Below, piece by piece: positions 9,812 through 19,352 of a stretch of 64,000 nucleotides of DNA. A program made the position numbers and the translations under genes. Source of the stretch: Microvirga pudoricolor. GTDB lineage: Bacteria > Pseudomonadota > Alphaproteobacteria > Rhizobiales > Beijerinckiaceae. Location: NCBI RefSeq assembly GCF_016892705.1, contig NZ_JAFEMB010000005.1, forward strand, positions 1 through 64,000. Reading direction: 5' to 3'. How positions within the stretch are numbered: position 1 is the first letter of the stretch; each line of letters opens with the position of its first letter. The notes beneath the pieces were generated by a model. It had not been told where the DNA came from. It made no database searches and saw only the letters and a list, made by a program, of their open reading frames with translations.

Positions 9812-10864
9812 ATGGCAGCCGATGACGAGGTGATCTGCGAGAAGCGTGGGGCAGCCGGGCTCATCACCCTCAACCGGCCCCAGGCCCTGAACGCCTTGAC
9901 CCTGGGCATGGTGCGCGCGATGCGCAAGGCGCTCGATTCCTGGACCGCCGACCCGTCCGTGACCCGCGTCGTCGTGACGGGAGCGGGCGACAAGGCGTTC
10001 TGCGCGGGAGGCGACATCCGACGCCTGCACGACCTCGGCAAGGCGGGCGAGACCGAGGAAGCGCTGGCGTTCTGGCGCGAGGAGTACCAGCTCAACGCCC
10101 TGATTCACCGCTATCCCAAGCCCTATGTGGCGCTGGCGGACGGGATCGTGATGGGCGGGGGCTTCGGGATTTCCGTCCACGCGCCCTACAGGGTCGGCGG
10201 GCCGCGCTACCTCTTCGCGATGCCGGAGGTCGGGATCGGCTTCTTCCCTGACGTGGGCGGAATCTATGCGCTGCCCCGCCTGCCGGGCCGGACCGGCACC
10301 TACCTGGCGCTCACCGGAGACCGGATCCGCCTCGCGGACGCGGCCTATCTCGGCCTCGTCACCCATCCGGTCCCGTCCGAGGCCATCGAAGCCATCAGAC
10401 TCGCCCTGGTCGAGGGTGCGCCCGTGGGCGAGACCCTGTCAGTCCACGCGATGGATGCCGGACCCGCGCCCCTCGCGGACCATCGTGACGTCATCGACGC
10501 CTGCTTCTCGGCCGACAGCGTGCAGGGCGTCCTGGACCGCCTCGACCAGGCGGCCACCGAGGGGTCGGGCTTCGCCGCCAAGGCGGCCGCGACCATGAGG
10601 ACCAAGTCGCCGACGAGCATGTCCATCGCCTTGGAGCAGATGCGCCGGGGCGGAGCGCTCGACTTCGACGAGGCCATGCGCACCGATTTCCGCGTGGTGA
10701 GCCGGATCGCGCGAGGGCACGACTTCTACGAAGGCGTGCGTGCGGTCATCATTGACAAGGACAACGCCCCGTCCTGGAAGCCCGCGACACTGGGTGAGGT
10801 CGACCCGCAGGCCATCGCCCACCACTTCTCCAGCCTCGAATCCGACGAGTTGAAGATCGCCTGA
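9812..10864 (+). CDS. 3-hydroxyisobutyryl-CoA hydrolase (enoyl-CoA hydratase/isomerase family)
   Basis: A 350-residue crotonase-fold protein. The oxyanion-hole blocks are KAFCAGGDIRRLHD (about 61-74) and GIVMGGGFGISVHAPYRV (111-127); MPEVGIGFFPDVGG (137-150) carries the catalytic Glu139 and Asp147 positions conserved in 3-hydroxyisobutyryl-CoA hydrolases. The C-terminal ~100 residues with SMSIALEQMRRG are characteristic of that subgroup and absent from plain enoyl-CoA hydratases (~260 residues). The reaction releases 3-hydroxyisobutyrate in valine degradation. Its stop codon overlaps the start of the next gene by one base (TGATG), suggesting translational coupling. Substrate among crotonase homologues is inferred from motifs and length. 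Confidence 0.85.
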   Translation: MAADDEVICEKRGAAGLITLNRPQALNALTLGMVRAMRKALDSWTADPSVTRVVVTGAGDKAFCAGGDIRRLHDLGKAGETEEALAFWREEYQLNALIHRYPKPYVALADGIVMGGGFGISVHAPYRVGGPRYLFAMPEVGIGFFPDVGGIYALPRLPGRTGTYLALTGDRIRLADAAYLGLVTHPVPSEAIEAIRLALVEGAPVGETLSVHAMDAGPAPLADHRDVIDACFSADSVQGVLDRLDQAATEGSGFAAKAAATMRTKSPTSMSIALEQMRRGGALDFDEAMRTDFRVVSRIARGHDFYEGVRAVIIDKDNAPSWKPATLGEVDPQAIAHHFSSLESDELKIA

Positions 10865-11352
10865 TGCCCCAGCCCCAATCCGCTCACTCCCAAGCGTCGC
10901 GCCAGCCGGTCGGCCTGTCCAAGGAACATCCCTCCGACCGAATCGAGGAGGCGGTCCCGTCCTCCGGCCTGCGCTGGAGCCTCATCCTCACCTGGTTCAT
11001 GCGCGTCCTGGCGATTCTCTGGATCATGAAGGGCTTGAGCGCCTGGGCCGTTATCCTGGGGGTCTGGACACCCGCTGGCCTGTTCGAGACGCGCTCCCTC
11101 GGCTACCAGGCAACCATCGTCTATTTCGCCCTGATCGACCTTATCGCCGCCGTTGGGTTGTGGATGGTGAGCAGCTGGGGCGGTGTCATGTGGCTGCTCG
11201 CGATCATGAGCCACCTGATTCTCGCCGCGTTCTTTCCCGGCATCGTCGCGAGCGGCGTCTCCACGCTGGCGTTTTTCCTGGGACTGCTGGTGGTTTATCT
11301 GGCCATTTCCTGGCTTTCGGCGCGGGAGACGCAGCCGAAAACCCAAGCTTGA
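10864..11352 (+). CDS. Integral membrane protein of unknown function
   Basis: A 162-residue protein with a ~35-residue polar N-terminus and four predicted membrane helices (about 40-66, 83-103, 106-127 and 130-152). It resembles a family of uncharacterised rhizobial membrane proteins (I believe DUF6163), but I can only assert the topology. It overlaps the hydrolase gene by one base and is probably made from the same transcript. No catalytic motif is visible. Confidence 0.75.
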   Translation: MPQPQSAHSQASRQPVGLSKEHPSDRIEEAVPSSGLRWSLILTWFMRVLAILWIMKGLSAWAVILGVWTPAGLFETRSLGYQATIVYFALIDLIAAVGLWMVSSWGGVMWLLAIMSHLILAAFFPGIVASGVSTLAFFLGLLVVYLAISWLSARETQPKTQA

Positions 11353-11609
11353 AGCCCTCGCCGGCTCAGCCCAGACTGGGCCCGAAGGATATATTGTGGC
11401 CTCCAGGTCACAGTTGGCAATTCCCTAACCATAAGCCTTCGCCTTTGCGGCAAGTATGGGCACACAAACGTGTTTTGCCTTAAATCGGCCCCGATGTTCT
11501 CTGTTTTCGATACCGTTCGTTAAATCTATCCCGGCAATTTCGGCTGGGAGCGAAGGGTGAGACGAACGCCCTTTTCGTCCTGGATCGTCATCAACCGAGA
11601 GCCTCGTTC

Positions 11610-12866
11610 ATGCTGTCTCGCCGTCGCCTTCTCCTGACAGGGTCCGCCGCCCTCATCCTCACGCCCGCGATGGCTTCCGCGCAGGGCCAGGCCGAGTGGT
11701 CGCAAAATTACGAGGCCGTGTCCCGCAGCCGCGTCCAGCGGACCTCGACTCCTATCCTCTCGCCTGAGACGGTGGCCACCACCGAGCAGATGATCCAGCG
11801 CTACCGCGACATCGCTTCCCGCGGCGGATGGCCGTCCGTGCGCGGCACGGAAGGGTTGCGCGTCGGCTCCAACGGCCCGGCGGTCGGGCTACTGCGCCAG
11901 CGCCTCATCGTCACGGGCGACCTCGATCCCAACGCCGGCGATTCGCCGATCTACGATTCCTATGTCGAGGCCGCCGTGCGACGCTTCCAGGCGCGTCACG
12001 GCATCGGCGCCACGGGCTCCATGAACAGCACCACCGTGGCGGCCATGAACGTGCCGGCCGACATCCGCGCCCGGCAGCTCGAGATCAACCTCGTGCGCCT
12101 GCGTACCTATTCGGGCAATCTCGGTGGCCGCTACGTAATCACCAACATCCCGGCGGCCCTCGTCGAGACGGTTGAGGGGGGGCAGGTCCATACCCGCCAC
12201 GCCGCCGGCGTTGGCAAGATCGACCGCCAGTCGCCCCTGCTGAATTCGAAGGTGGTCGAGATCAACTTCAACCCGTTCTGGACGGCGCCCGCATCGGTGG
12301 TGAAGAAGGATCTCATCCCCAAGATGCAGAAGGAGCCGAACTACCTGACGGAGAACAAGATCCGCATCTTCAACGGTGCCGGTCAGGAGATTCCGTCGAG
12401 CCAGATCAACTGGTTCTCCGACGAGGCGACCCGCTACCGCTTCCGCCAGGATCCCGGTGGCGACCTGAACTCGATGGGCTACGTGCGCATCAACATCCCG
12501 AACCCGCACGGCGTCTATATGCACGACACGCCGTCCAAGGGCATCTTCGGCGACGATTTCCGCTTCGTATCCTCGGGCTGCGTGCGCCTGCAGAACATTC
12601 GCGACTATATCGAGTGGCTGCTGAAGGACACTCCCGGCTGGAGCCGCGAGCAGATCGACGCCACGTTCAAGTCCGGCGACCGAATCGATGCCCGCCTGTC
12701 GACCGCTGTTCCGATCTATTGGGTGTACGTCACGGCCTGGGCGACACCGGACGGCCTCGTGCAGTTCCGCGACGATATCTACAACAAGGACGGCCTCGGC
12801 GGATCGATCCCGGTGGCCAGCCGCACGCCGACCGAGCCGGACCAGGAAATGTTCCTGCAGAACTGA
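11610..12866 (+). CDS. Periplasmic L,D-transpeptidase (YcbB/LdtD type) with peptidoglycan-binding domain
   Basis: A 418-residue exported enzyme. The start MLSRRRLLLTGSAALILTPA is a twin-arginine-like or Sec signal ending at ASAQ. Residues ~84-147 are a peptidoglycan-binding domain (LRVGSNGPAVGLLRQRLIVT ... AVRRFQARHGI). The YkuD catalytic domain spans ~172-365 with H305 (YMHDTP) and the nucleophile C324 in SSGCVRL. L,D-transpeptidases form 3-3 peptidoglycan crosslinks or attach proteins to peptidoglycan; rhizobial polar growth relies heavily on them. It is followed by a hairpin terminator and appears monocistronic. Confidence 0.9.
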   Translation: MLSRRRLLLTGSAALILTPAMASAQGQAEWSQNYEAVSRSRVQRTSTPILSPETVATTEQMIQRYRDIASRGGWPSVRGTEGLRVGSNGPAVGLLRQRLIVTGDLDPNAGDSPIYDSYVEAAVRRFQARHGIGATGSMNSTTVAAMNVPADIRARQLEINLVRLRTYSGNLGGRYVITNIPAALVETVEGGQVHTRHAAGVGKIDRQSPLLNSKVVEINFNPFWTAPASVVKKDLIPKMQKEPNYLTENKIRIFNGAGQEIPSSQINWFSDEATRYRFRQDPGGDLNSMGYVRINIPNPHGVYMHDTPSKGIFGDDFRFVSSGCVRLQNIRDYIEWLLKDTPGWSREQIDATFKSGDRIDARLSTAVPIYWVYVTAWATPDGLVQFRDDIYNKDGLGGSIPVASRTPTEPDQEMFLQN

Positions 12867-12886
12867 GCCGGTTCACGTCATTCCAG

Positions 12887-12911
12887 CGGCCCGCCCCATG
12901 GCGGGCCGTTT
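12887..12911 (+). terminator. Hairpin terminator after the L,D-transpeptidase gene
   Basis: A perfect 9-bp GC stem (CGGCCCGCC / GGCGGGCCG) with a CCAT loop, followed by TTTCGCGTTT. The T tract is short, so efficiency is uncertain. Confidence 0.6.
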
Positions 12912-13057
12912 CGCGTTTCAGGCGTCGCGGTCCTGGGTACTGGTCCTGGGGTGGCGGGTTCCATGGCCCCATGTTAAAGGCTCGGGCGAAAGTTCCATCG
13001 GCTCGCGGCGGATTTCGGTCGGCCTCGCGGGGCCGCCACTTGAGGTGAGGGTTCAAC

Positions 13058-14362
13058 ATGAGCATGAGCGAAAAGGCCCAAGGCCATCTGTCCAATAGCT
13101 TTTTCTCGGCCAGCCTTGCCGACAGCGACCCGGAGATCGCCCGCTCCATTGAGCTTGAGCTCGGCCGCCAGCGCGACGAGATCGAGCTGATCGCCTCCGA
13201 GAACATCGTGTCCCGCGCTGTGTTGGAGGCTCAAGGGTCGGTGATGACGAACAAGTACGCGGAGGGCTATCCGGGCCGCCGCTACTATGGCGGCTGCCAG
13301 TTCGTGGACATCGCCGAGAACCTCGCCATCGACCGCGCCAAGCGCCTGTTCGATTGCAAGTTCGCCAACGTCCAGCCCAATTCCGGTTCCCAGGCCAATC
13401 AGGCCGTGTTCATGGCCCTCATGAAGCCCGGCGACACCTTCATGGGCCTCGATCTCGCCTGCGGCGGCCACCTGACCCATGGGGCACCCGTCAACATGTC
13501 GGGCAAGTGGTTCAACGTGGTGAGCTACAAGGTCCGTCCCGAGGACCAGATCATCGACATGGATGAGGTCGCGGCCCTCGCCCGGGAGCACAAGCCCAAG
13601 GTGATCGTGGCGGGCGGCTCGGCCTATTCCCGCTTCTGGGACTTTGCCCGCTTCCGCGAGATCGCCGATGAAGTCGGCGCGTATTTCATGGTGGATATCG
13701 CGCATTTCGCGGGCCTCGTGGCCGGCGGCGCCCACCCGTCCCCGTTCCCGCACGCTCATGTGGCCACGACGACGACCCACAAGACCCTGCGCGGCCCCCG
13801 CGGCGGCATGATCCTCACCAACGACGAGGATCTAGCCAAGAAATTCAACTCGGCCGTCTTCCCCGGCCTTCAGGGCGGGCCCCTGATGCATGTCATCGCC
13901 GCCAAGGCGGTGGCCTTCGCCGAGGCTCTGCGGCCTGAGTTCAAGCTCTATGCCCGCTCGGTGGCCGACAACGCCAAGGTGCTCGCCGACACGATCCTGT
14001 CCGGCGGCTACGCGATCGTGGCGGGTGGGACCGACAATCACCTGATGCTGGTGGATCTGCGGCCGAAGAAGCTCACCGGCAAGGCCGCCGAGCTGTCGCT
14101 CGGTCGCGCCCACATCACCTGCAACAAGAACGGCGTGCCCTTCGATCCCGAGAAGCCGATGGTCACCTCCGGCATCCGCCTGGGCACCCCAGCAGCGACC
14201 TCGCGGGGGTTCGGCGTGGCCGAGTTCAAGCGGGTGGGCGAGCTGATCGTCGAGACCCTCGACGGACTGGCCAAGAACGGCGAGGAGGGCAACGCCGAGG
14301 TGGAGGCTTCGGTGCGAAAGCGGGTCCACGAGTTGACCCGCCGCTTCCCGATCTACGGGTGA
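13058..14362 (+). CDS. glyA: Serine hydroxymethyltransferase
   Basis: A 434-residue PLP enzyme interconverting serine and glycine with transfer of a one-carbon unit to tetrahydrofolate. PLP lysine K242 lies in [34 protein letters not shown] and the [13 protein letters not shown] block are family hallmarks. GAGGTGAGGG lies shortly before the ATG at 13058; a second ATG two codons later (13064) is an alternative start. In methylotrophic relatives GlyA belongs to the serine cycle, but no serine-cycle genes lie here, so the ordinary housekeeping role is assumed. Confidence 0.97.
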   Translation: MSMSEKAQGHLSNSFFSASLADSDPEIARSIELELGRQRDEIELIASENIVSRAVLEAQGSVMTNKYAEGYPGRRYYGGCQFVDIAENLAIDRAKRLFDCKFANVQPNSGSQANQAVFMALMKPGDTFMGLDLACGGHLTHGAPVNMSGKWFNVVSYKVRPEDQIIDMDEVAALAREHKPKVIVAGGSAYSRFWDFARFREIADEVGAYFMVDIAHFAGLVAGGAHPSPFPHAHVATTTTHKTLRGPRGGMILTNDEDLAKKFNSAVFPGLQGGPLMHVIAAKAVAFAEALRPEFKLYARSVADNAKVLADTILSGGYAIVAGGTDNHLMLVDLRPKKLTGKAAELSLGRAHITCNKNGVPFDPEKPMVTSGIRLGTPAATSRGFGVAEFKRVGELIVETLDGLAKNGEEGNAEVEASVRKRVHELTRRFPIYG

Positions 14363-14371
14363 TCGAATTCA

Positions 14372-14854
14372 ATGGCAGAAGTCCAGGCTGCAACGGCGCC
14401 AAGACAATCACGCGTCCTGGCGGCCTTCATCTTATCACCGTTAGCCGCCGGTCTGGCTTTCCTCTCGCCCCTGATCGTATCTGTCGTGTTCGAGATGTTA
14501 AGCGCGTCCAAGGATGCGGCCTACATGCTTGAGGTCAAGACGACTGCCTTAAAGACTGCTGCATTTGTGACCTCGGTCTGTGCCTTCGGGGCTACAATCA
14601 TTCTTGGTCTACCAGTTTATTGTCTGCTCCGCAGAAGAGGTTCGATTTCTCCGCTTATGTCGGTCCTTACTGGAGGGATGGTCGCCTTCACAGCCGCATC
14701 CCTCGTTCTGATAGGGAATGATTGGGCGCATACGAGTATCGAGACTGTTTCCGGCCTATTGGCTAAGATTTTTGTTTGCGGGCTGTTAGGCGGCCTTGTT
14801 TTCTGGCTCTGTGCGTTCTGGCGCGATCCAGATTTGATAGTTGTGAGTGCCTGA
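14372..14854 (+). CDS. Small four-helix membrane protein between glyA and nrdR
   Basis: A 160-residue protein with four hydrophobic segments (about 15-40, 60-82, 93-113 and 125-145) and polar ends. I do not recognise it. It begins 9 bases after the glyA stop codon and its TGA overlaps the nrdR start by one base, so it is probably translated from the same message. Codon use is visibly less GC-biased (ATT, TTA, AAG and GTT are common) than in glyA or nrdR, hinting at recent acquisition, yet the tight junctions suggest it has been integrated into the operon. Confidence 0.7.
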   Translation: MAEVQAATAPRQSRVLAAFILSPLAAGLAFLSPLIVSVVFEMLSASKDAAYMLEVKTTALKTAAFVTSVCAFGATIILGLPVYCLLRRRGSISPLMSVLTGGMVAFTAASLVLIGNDWAHTSIETVSGLLAKIFVCGLLGGLVFWLCAFWRDPDLIVVSA

Positions 14855-15357
14855 TGCGCTGCCCCTATTGCGGAAGCCTGGACACCCAGGTGAAGGACTC
14901 GCGACCGACGGACGACGCCTCGTCGATCCGCCGGCGCCGGGTCTGTCCCGATTGCGGGGGCCGCTTTACGACCTTCGAGCGGGTGCAGCTGCGCGAGCTT
15001 TTCGTGGTCAAGCGCTCCGGCCGTCGGGTGCCTTTCGACCGGGACAAGATGGAGCGCTCGGTCGAGGTGGCCCTGCGCAAGCGCTCGGTCGATCCCGAGC
15101 GGGTGGAGCGGATGCTCAACGGCATCGTGCGCCAGCTCGAGAGCCAGGGTGAGACCGATGTGCCGAGCGAGACGGTTGGCGAAATGATCATGGAAGGCCT
15201 GAAGGCCCTCGATCACGTGGCCTATGTGCGGTTCGCGTCCGTCTACAAAAACTTCGGCGAAGCCAAGGACTTCGAGGATATTCTTGGTAAGTTGGCCGAG
15301 GTCGAAGGCACCGTGGCGCCCCGCAAGAAGAGCGGCGCTCGAACCTCCGACGAATGA
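14854..15357 (+). CDS. nrdR: Transcriptional repressor NrdR
   Basis: A 167-residue zinc-ribbon/ATP-cone regulator that senses dATP/ATP and represses ribonucleotide reductase genes through NrdR boxes. The zinc ligands are C3, C6, C31 and C34 (CPYC and CPDC), and the ATP-cone runs from ~49 to 139 ([20 protein letters not shown]). A longer open frame starts at 14776, but the ATG at 14854 gives the invariant MRCPYCGS start. It overlaps the membrane protein by one base and ribD by four, the conserved nrdR-rib arrangement. Confidence 0.96.
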   Translation: MRCPYCGSLDTQVKDSRPTDDASSIRRRRVCPDCGGRFTTFERVQLRELFVVKRSGRRVPFDRDKMERSVEVALRKRSVDPERVERMLNGIVRQLESQGETDVPSETVGEMIMEGLKALDHVAYVRFASVYKNFGEAKDFEDILGKLAEVEGTVAPRKKSGARTSDE

Positions 15358-16454
15358 GCGCCGGGACCGACAGGCGCCTGATGGCGCTGGCACTGACCCT
15401 CGGTGAGCGCAATCTCGGTCGGACTTGGCCGAACCCCTCCGTGGGCGCGGTCGTGGCGGACGAGGATGGGTCCCTGATCGTCGCCGGGGGTGCGACCCAG
15501 CCCGGCGGGAGGCCCCATGCGGAGCGCGTGGCCCTCGCGTCGGCCGGGGAGGCTGCCAGGGGCCGGACCCTTTATGTCTCCCTCGAGCCCTGCTCCCACC
15601 ACGGGAAATCACCGCCCTGCAGCGATGCCGTGATCGCGTCCGGGATCCGGCGCGTGGTCTCGGCCATCGAGGATCCGGACGACCGTGTGGCCGGGCGAGG
15701 CCATGCCCTGTTGCGCGCCGCCGGGATTTCCGTCGAGGTCGGGTGCCTGGCCGATCGGGCCCGGCGCAGCCATCGCGGTCACATGACGAGGGTCACGAAG
15801 GGTCGTCCTGCCGTGACCGTCAAGCTTGCCCGGACAACCGAAGGGTTTGCGGGGTCACGGTCCGGCCCAAGGCTCCTGATCACAGGCGAAGACGCCAGGG
15901 CTCGGGTCCACCTGATGCGGGCGCACGCGGATGCCATCATGGTCGGCATCGGCACGATCCTGGCCGACGATCCGTTTCTCGACGTGCGCCTGCCGGGCCT
16001 TGAGAGCCGGTCCCCGATCCGGATCGTCATCGACAGCGGGCTCCGGACCCCTGTCGGGTCCAGGATCGTCGGGGATAGCGGCCGCGTCCCGACCTGGATC
16101 GTCACGACGGCGGGGGCATCCTTCGAGGCGGAGCGGGCGTTCGTGGCCTCCGGCGCGGAGGTCCTTCGGGTCGAGCCCGATGCGGCCGGGCGAGTGGATC
16201 TGGGTCAGGCGCTGCAGCTTCTCGGAGCGCGGGGGCTGACGCGGGTTTTCTGCGAGGGCGGGCCGGAGCTTGCGAACGCGCTGGCGCGGGCCGATCTGAT
16301 CGACGAGCTGACCCTCGCCACCGGGCGTTCGGCGCGAGGGCAGGGCGATGTCCCGGCCCTGGGGCCCGACCTGCAGGATTTCATGGACGGCCTGCGCCTC
16401 GTCGGTGACGAGGGGGCCGGATCCGATCTGTTCATGTTCTGGGAGAAACCCTGA
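15354..16454 (+). CDS. ribD: Bifunctional riboflavin biosynthesis protein RibD
   Basis: A 366-residue two-domain enzyme: an N-terminal zinc deaminase (residues ~1-145; HAE at 55-57 and cysteines C80 and C89 in [12 protein letters not shown]) and a C-terminal dihydrofolate-reductase-like reductase (~150-366; [20 protein letters not shown]). It performs the second and third steps of riboflavin synthesis. The start overlaps nrdR by 4 bases (ATGA), and the stop overlaps ribE by one base, indicating coupled translation. Confidence 0.95.
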   Translation: MSAGTDRRLMALALTLGERNLGRTWPNPSVGAVVADEDGSLIVAGGATQPGGRPHAERVALASAGEAARGRTLYVSLEPCSHHGKSPPCSDAVIASGIRRVVSAIEDPDDRVAGRGHALLRAAGISVEVGCLADRARRSHRGHMTRVTKGRPAVTVKLARTTEGFAGSRSGPRLLITGEDARARVHLMRAHADAIMVGIGTILADDPFLDVRLPGLESRSPIRIVIDSGLRTPVGSRIVGDSGRVPTWIVTTAGASFEAERAFVASGAEVLRVEPDAAGRVDLGQALQLLGARGLTRVFCEGGPELANALARADLIDELTLATGRSARGQGDVPALGPDLQDFMDGLRLVGDEGAGSDLFMFWEKP

Positions 16455-17089
16455 TGTTCACTGGCATCGTGACCGATATGGGCGAGGTCGTCGCCGCGGA
16501 GGGCCAGCAGGGCACCCTGAAGCGCCTGCGCATCCAGGCCACCTACGATCCGGCCACCATCGCTCTCGGCGCATCCATCGCCTGCGGCGGGCCATGCCTC
16601 ACGGTGGTGGATGTCGGCGCCCGCGAGGGCGGATGCTGGTTCGACGTGGACGCGGCGGCCGAAACCCTGGCGCTCACCACCGTGGGCGAATGGGCGCCCG
16701 GCACCCGCATCAATCTCGAGCGCTCCCTGAAGATCGGCGACGAGCTCGGCGGCCATATCGTCACGGGTCACGTGGATGGCCTTGCCACCATCGTGAGCCG
16801 GGAGGAGATCACGGCGGGAGACGGGCCGTGGGGGGCGACCGCCCGATTCACCATCCGGGCGCCCCATGCCCTGGCGCCTTTCATCGCCGCCAAAGGCTCC
16901 GTCTGCCTGGATGGCACCTCTCTCACGGTGAATACGGTGGAGGGCGACCTGTTCTCCGTTCTGATCATCCCGCACACTCTCGACGTGACCACATGGGGTA
17001 CGCGAAAGGCCGGCGACCGGCTGAATCTGGAGGTCGATCTGATGGCGCGATACGCCGCACGGCTTGCGGATGCGCGTGCCGCGGGGTAG
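16454..17089 (+). CDS. ribE: Riboflavin synthase alpha chain
   Basis: A 211-residue enzyme dismutating two 6,7-dimethyl-8-ribityllumazine molecules to riboflavin. It has two similar lumazine-binding barrels: [13 protein letters not shown] starts the first, and GHIVTGHVDGLATIVSR with the later SVCLDGTSLTVNTVE mark the second and the conserved repeats. It begins one base into the ribD stop codon. A 175-base gap with a dispersed hairpin separates it from ribH. Confidence 0.95.
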   Translation: MFTGIVTDMGEVVAAEGQQGTLKRLRIQATYDPATIALGASIACGGPCLTVVDVGAREGGCWFDVDAAAETLALTTVGEWAPGTRINLERSLKIGDELGGHIVTGHVDGLATIVSREEITAGDGPWGATARFTIRAPHALAPFIAAKGSVCLDGTSLTVNTVEGDLFSVLIIPHTLDVTTWGTRKAGDRLNLEVDLMARYAARLADARAAG

Positions 17090-17158
17090 GGAGCGCAGAT
17101 CTTTCCAAATCTAAGCCCTCGCCTTGAGAGGCTGGCCGACGAAGCTCCAACGGGCTCT

Positions 17159-17178
17159 CCTCCCCACAAGGGGGAGGG
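17159..17178. repeat. Short dispersed hairpin, copy 4
   Basis: CCTCCCC-ACAAG-GGGGAGG between ribE and ribH, with the accompanying ATGAGGCGACCTCATCGG motif shortly after. It could form an mRNA hairpin inside the rib operon. Confidence 0.6.
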
Positions 17179-17264
17179 GAACCTGTACTACAGCTTCATG
17201 AGCGAGACTCCCGGGATGAGGCGACCTCATCGGTCCTCCTTTCCACCCTATTTGATTGAAACCC

Positions 17265-17753
17265 ATGGTCTCACACGGTCCCAAGACAGATTCCCGCCCC
17301 GCCGTTCCCGGTGTCCGCATCCTCGTCGTCGAGGCGCGCTTCTACGACGATATCGCCGACCAGCTCCTCAAAGGCGCCCGCGCCGTGATCGAGAAGGCAG
17401 GCGGTGCGGCCGACGTGCTGACCGTGGACGGCGCACTGGAAATCCCCGCCACCGTCACTCTGGCCCTCGATGCCGCCGAAAAGGCCGGCCGTCCCTATGA
17501 CGGCGTCATCGCCCTCGGCTGCGTCATCCGCGGCGATACGGGCCACTACGACATCGTGGCGGGCGAGAGCGCCCGGGCGCTCATGGACATTTCGGTCCAG
17601 CGTCCGATACCCCTCGCCAACGGCATCCTGACCGTGGAGAATGACGCGCAGGCCTGGACCCGGGCCCGGGTGGGCGAATTGAATAAGGGCGGCGGCGCGG
17701 CCGAGGCCGTGCTGGCCGTCATCCGGATCGTCCGCCAGCTTCAGGAGGCTTGA
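17265..17753 (+). CDS. ribH: 6,7-dimethyl-8-ribityllumazine synthase
   Basis: A 162-residue lumazine synthase that condenses the ribitylaminouracil product of RibD with the RibB-made butanone phosphate. Family motifs are VPGALEIP-like [29 protein letters not shown] and the C-terminal [11 protein letters not shown]. The frame opens with TTG at 17256, but the ATG at 17265 is a better start. nusB follows 3 bases after its stop, the classical ribH-nusB pair. Confidence 0.95.
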   Translation: MVSHGPKTDSRPAVPGVRILVVEARFYDDIADQLLKGARAVIEKAGGAADVLTVDGALEIPATVTLALDAAEKAGRPYDGVIALGCVIRGDTGHYDIVAGESARALMDISVQRPIPLANGILTVENDAQAWTRARVGELNKGGGAAEAVLAVIRIVRQLQEA

Positions 17754-17756
17754 GCC

Positions 17757-18233
17757 ATGTCCAAACCCGCAGAGCGCTCCGCCGCGCGTTTGGCCGCCGT
17801 CCAGGCCCTGTACCAGATGGACGTCTCCGGCAAGGGCGTCATCGACGCGCTGGCCGAATTCGAGGCCTTTTGGATCGGCCGCGAGGTCGAGGGCATCGAG
17901 TTCAAGCCGTCCGACACCGACTTCTTCCGCAATATCCTGTCGGGCGTGGTGAACAACCAGCGCGCCATCGACCAGACGATCGACAAGGCCTTGGCCCAGG
18001 GTTGGCCGCTCACCCGCATCGAGGCGGTGCTTCGCGCCATCCTGCGCGCGGGCGGCTACGAGCTCATGTTCCGCAAGGACGTGCCGGCCCGGGTCGTGAT
18101 CACCGAGTACGTAGACGTGGCCCATGGGTTCTACGGCGAGGACGAGCCGGGACTCGTGAACGCGGTTCTGGACTCCGTTGCCCGCGAGGTGCGGGTCGGC
18201 GAGCTGGAAAAGCGCGCCGCCGGCAAGCGCTGA
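17757..18233 (+). CDS. nusB: Transcription antitermination factor NusB
   Basis: A 158-residue all-helical RNA-binding factor that joins NusE (S10) on boxA to prevent premature termination in rRNA operons. The N-terminal ERSAARLAAVQALYQMD and the C-terminal NAVLDSVAREVR are conserved. It lies 3 bases after ribH, with GAGG before the ATG within the ribH end. Confidence 0.95.
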   Translation: MSKPAERSAARLAAVQALYQMDVSGKGVIDALAEFEAFWIGREVEGIEFKPSDTDFFRNILSGVVNNQRAIDQTIDKALAQGWPLTRIEAVLRAILRAGGYELMFRKDVPARVVITEYVDVAHGFYGEDEPGLVNAVLDSVAREVRVGELEKRAAGKR

Positions 18234-18327
18234 CCGCCCCGCCGCTATTCCCTCGCCCTCGTGGCGCGGTTTAGGCTGTGGGATGAGCGCCCGACCTGTC
18301 GGATCGACGCTCCCCCCACCTCCAGCT

Positions 18328-18345
18328 CCTTCCCGCCAGGGGAGG
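18328..18345. repeat. Short dispersed hairpin, copy 5
   Basis: CCTTCCC-GCCA-GGGGAGG, just upstream of thiL. Its right arm could also serve as a ribosome-binding sequence for the ATG at 18348, which makes the thiL start ambiguous. Confidence 0.5.
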
Positions 18346-18365
18346 GCATGTCCGCGTGCCCATCC

Positions 18366-19346
18366 ATGACCCGCCCCACCGAAGATAGCCTCATCGCCCG
18401 GTTCTTCGCCCCGATCGCGGACCAAGCGGGTCTTGGCCTGAGGGACGACGCCGCCTGCTTCGCGCCCACGCCGGGCCGGGATCTCGTGTTGACCGTCGAT
18501 GCCCTGGTCGAGAGCGTCCATTTCCTGCCTGACGACCCGCCTGGTTCCGTGGCCCGCAAGGCTCTTGGCGTGAACGTCTCCGATCTGGCCGCCAAGGGGG
18601 CCGACCCACGGGGATTCCTGCTGAGCCTCGCACTTCCCATGGGCTGGACCGAGGAATGGCTGGCGGCCTTCGCGGCGGGACTCGGAGAGGCCGCGCGGGA
18701 GTTCGGGTGCCCGCTTCTGGGCGGCGATACGGTCAAGGCAAGCGGTGCGCTCTCCCTGTCGGTGACGGCGCTCGGCGAGGTCCCGTCCGGCCGCATGGTG
18801 CGGCGGACCACGGCTCGCCCCGGCGATGCCATCTGTGTCTCCGGAACGATCGGAGACGCCGCCCTGGGCCTCGACCTGCGCCGCGACCCGGCCTGGGCCG
18901 CATTCCTGTCGGAGGACGAGCGCTCGCACCTGGCCGACCGGTATCTCCATCCTCGGCCCCGCCATGGCCTCGCGAGGGCGTTGAGGCGCTATGCCCATGC
19001 TGCCATGGATGTGTCGGACGGCCTTGCGGGAGACCTCGCCAAAATGCTGCGGGTCAGCGGCGTGACAGGCTGGGTCGATGCCGAAGCGGTGCCCTTGTCG
19101 GACGCGACGCGCCGGGCCGTGGGGGTCGAGCCGAGGCTCCTGGATCGGGCGCTGACCGGCGGCGACGACTATGAGATTCTCTGCACCTGTCCGAAAGACA
19201 GGATCGACAGTCTCGTGGAGGAGGCCGATAAGGCGGGCGTACCGGTGACCGTCATCGGCCAGGTTCTAGCGGGCGAGGGCCTTCCGGCGTTTCGGTTCGG
19301 CGACACCGAGAGGCGCTTCGAGACCGGATCGTTCTCGCATTTCTGA
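18366..19346 (+). CDS. thiL: Thiamine-monophosphate kinase
   Basis: A 326-residue ATP-dependent kinase making thiamine diphosphate from thiamine monophosphate. Motifs include the acidic GLRDDAACF, LTVDALVESVHF, the GVNVSDLAAKGADPRG signature, and GGDDYEILCT near the C-terminus. ThiL proteins usually start shortly before EDSLIARFF, which points to the ATG at 18366; an in-frame ATG at 18348 next to a GGGGAGGG hairpin arm is the alternative. It ends the nrdR-rib-nusB-thiL run, and an MFS gene begins 6 bases later. Confidence 0.93.
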   Translation: MTRPTEDSLIARFFAPIADQAGLGLRDDAACFAPTPGRDLVLTVDALVESVHFLPDDPPGSVARKALGVNVSDLAAKGADPRGFLLSLALPMGWTEEWLAAFAAGLGEAAREFGCPLLGGDTVKASGALSLSVTALGEVPSGRMVRRTTARPGDAICVSGTIGDAALGLDLRRDPAWAAFLSEDERSHLADRYLHPRPRHGLARALRRYAHAAMDVSDGLAGDLAKMLRVSGVTGWVDAEAVPLSDATRRAVGVEPRLLDRALTGGDDYEILCTCPKDRIDSLVEEADKAGVPVTVIGQVLAGEGLPAFRFGDTERRFETGSFSHF

Positions 19347-19352
19347 GGCACC

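Noticed and set aside
17271-18998. 575-residue minus-strand frame opposite ribH-nusB-thiL
   Set aside because: Antisense shadow of three recognised genes; low-information composition.
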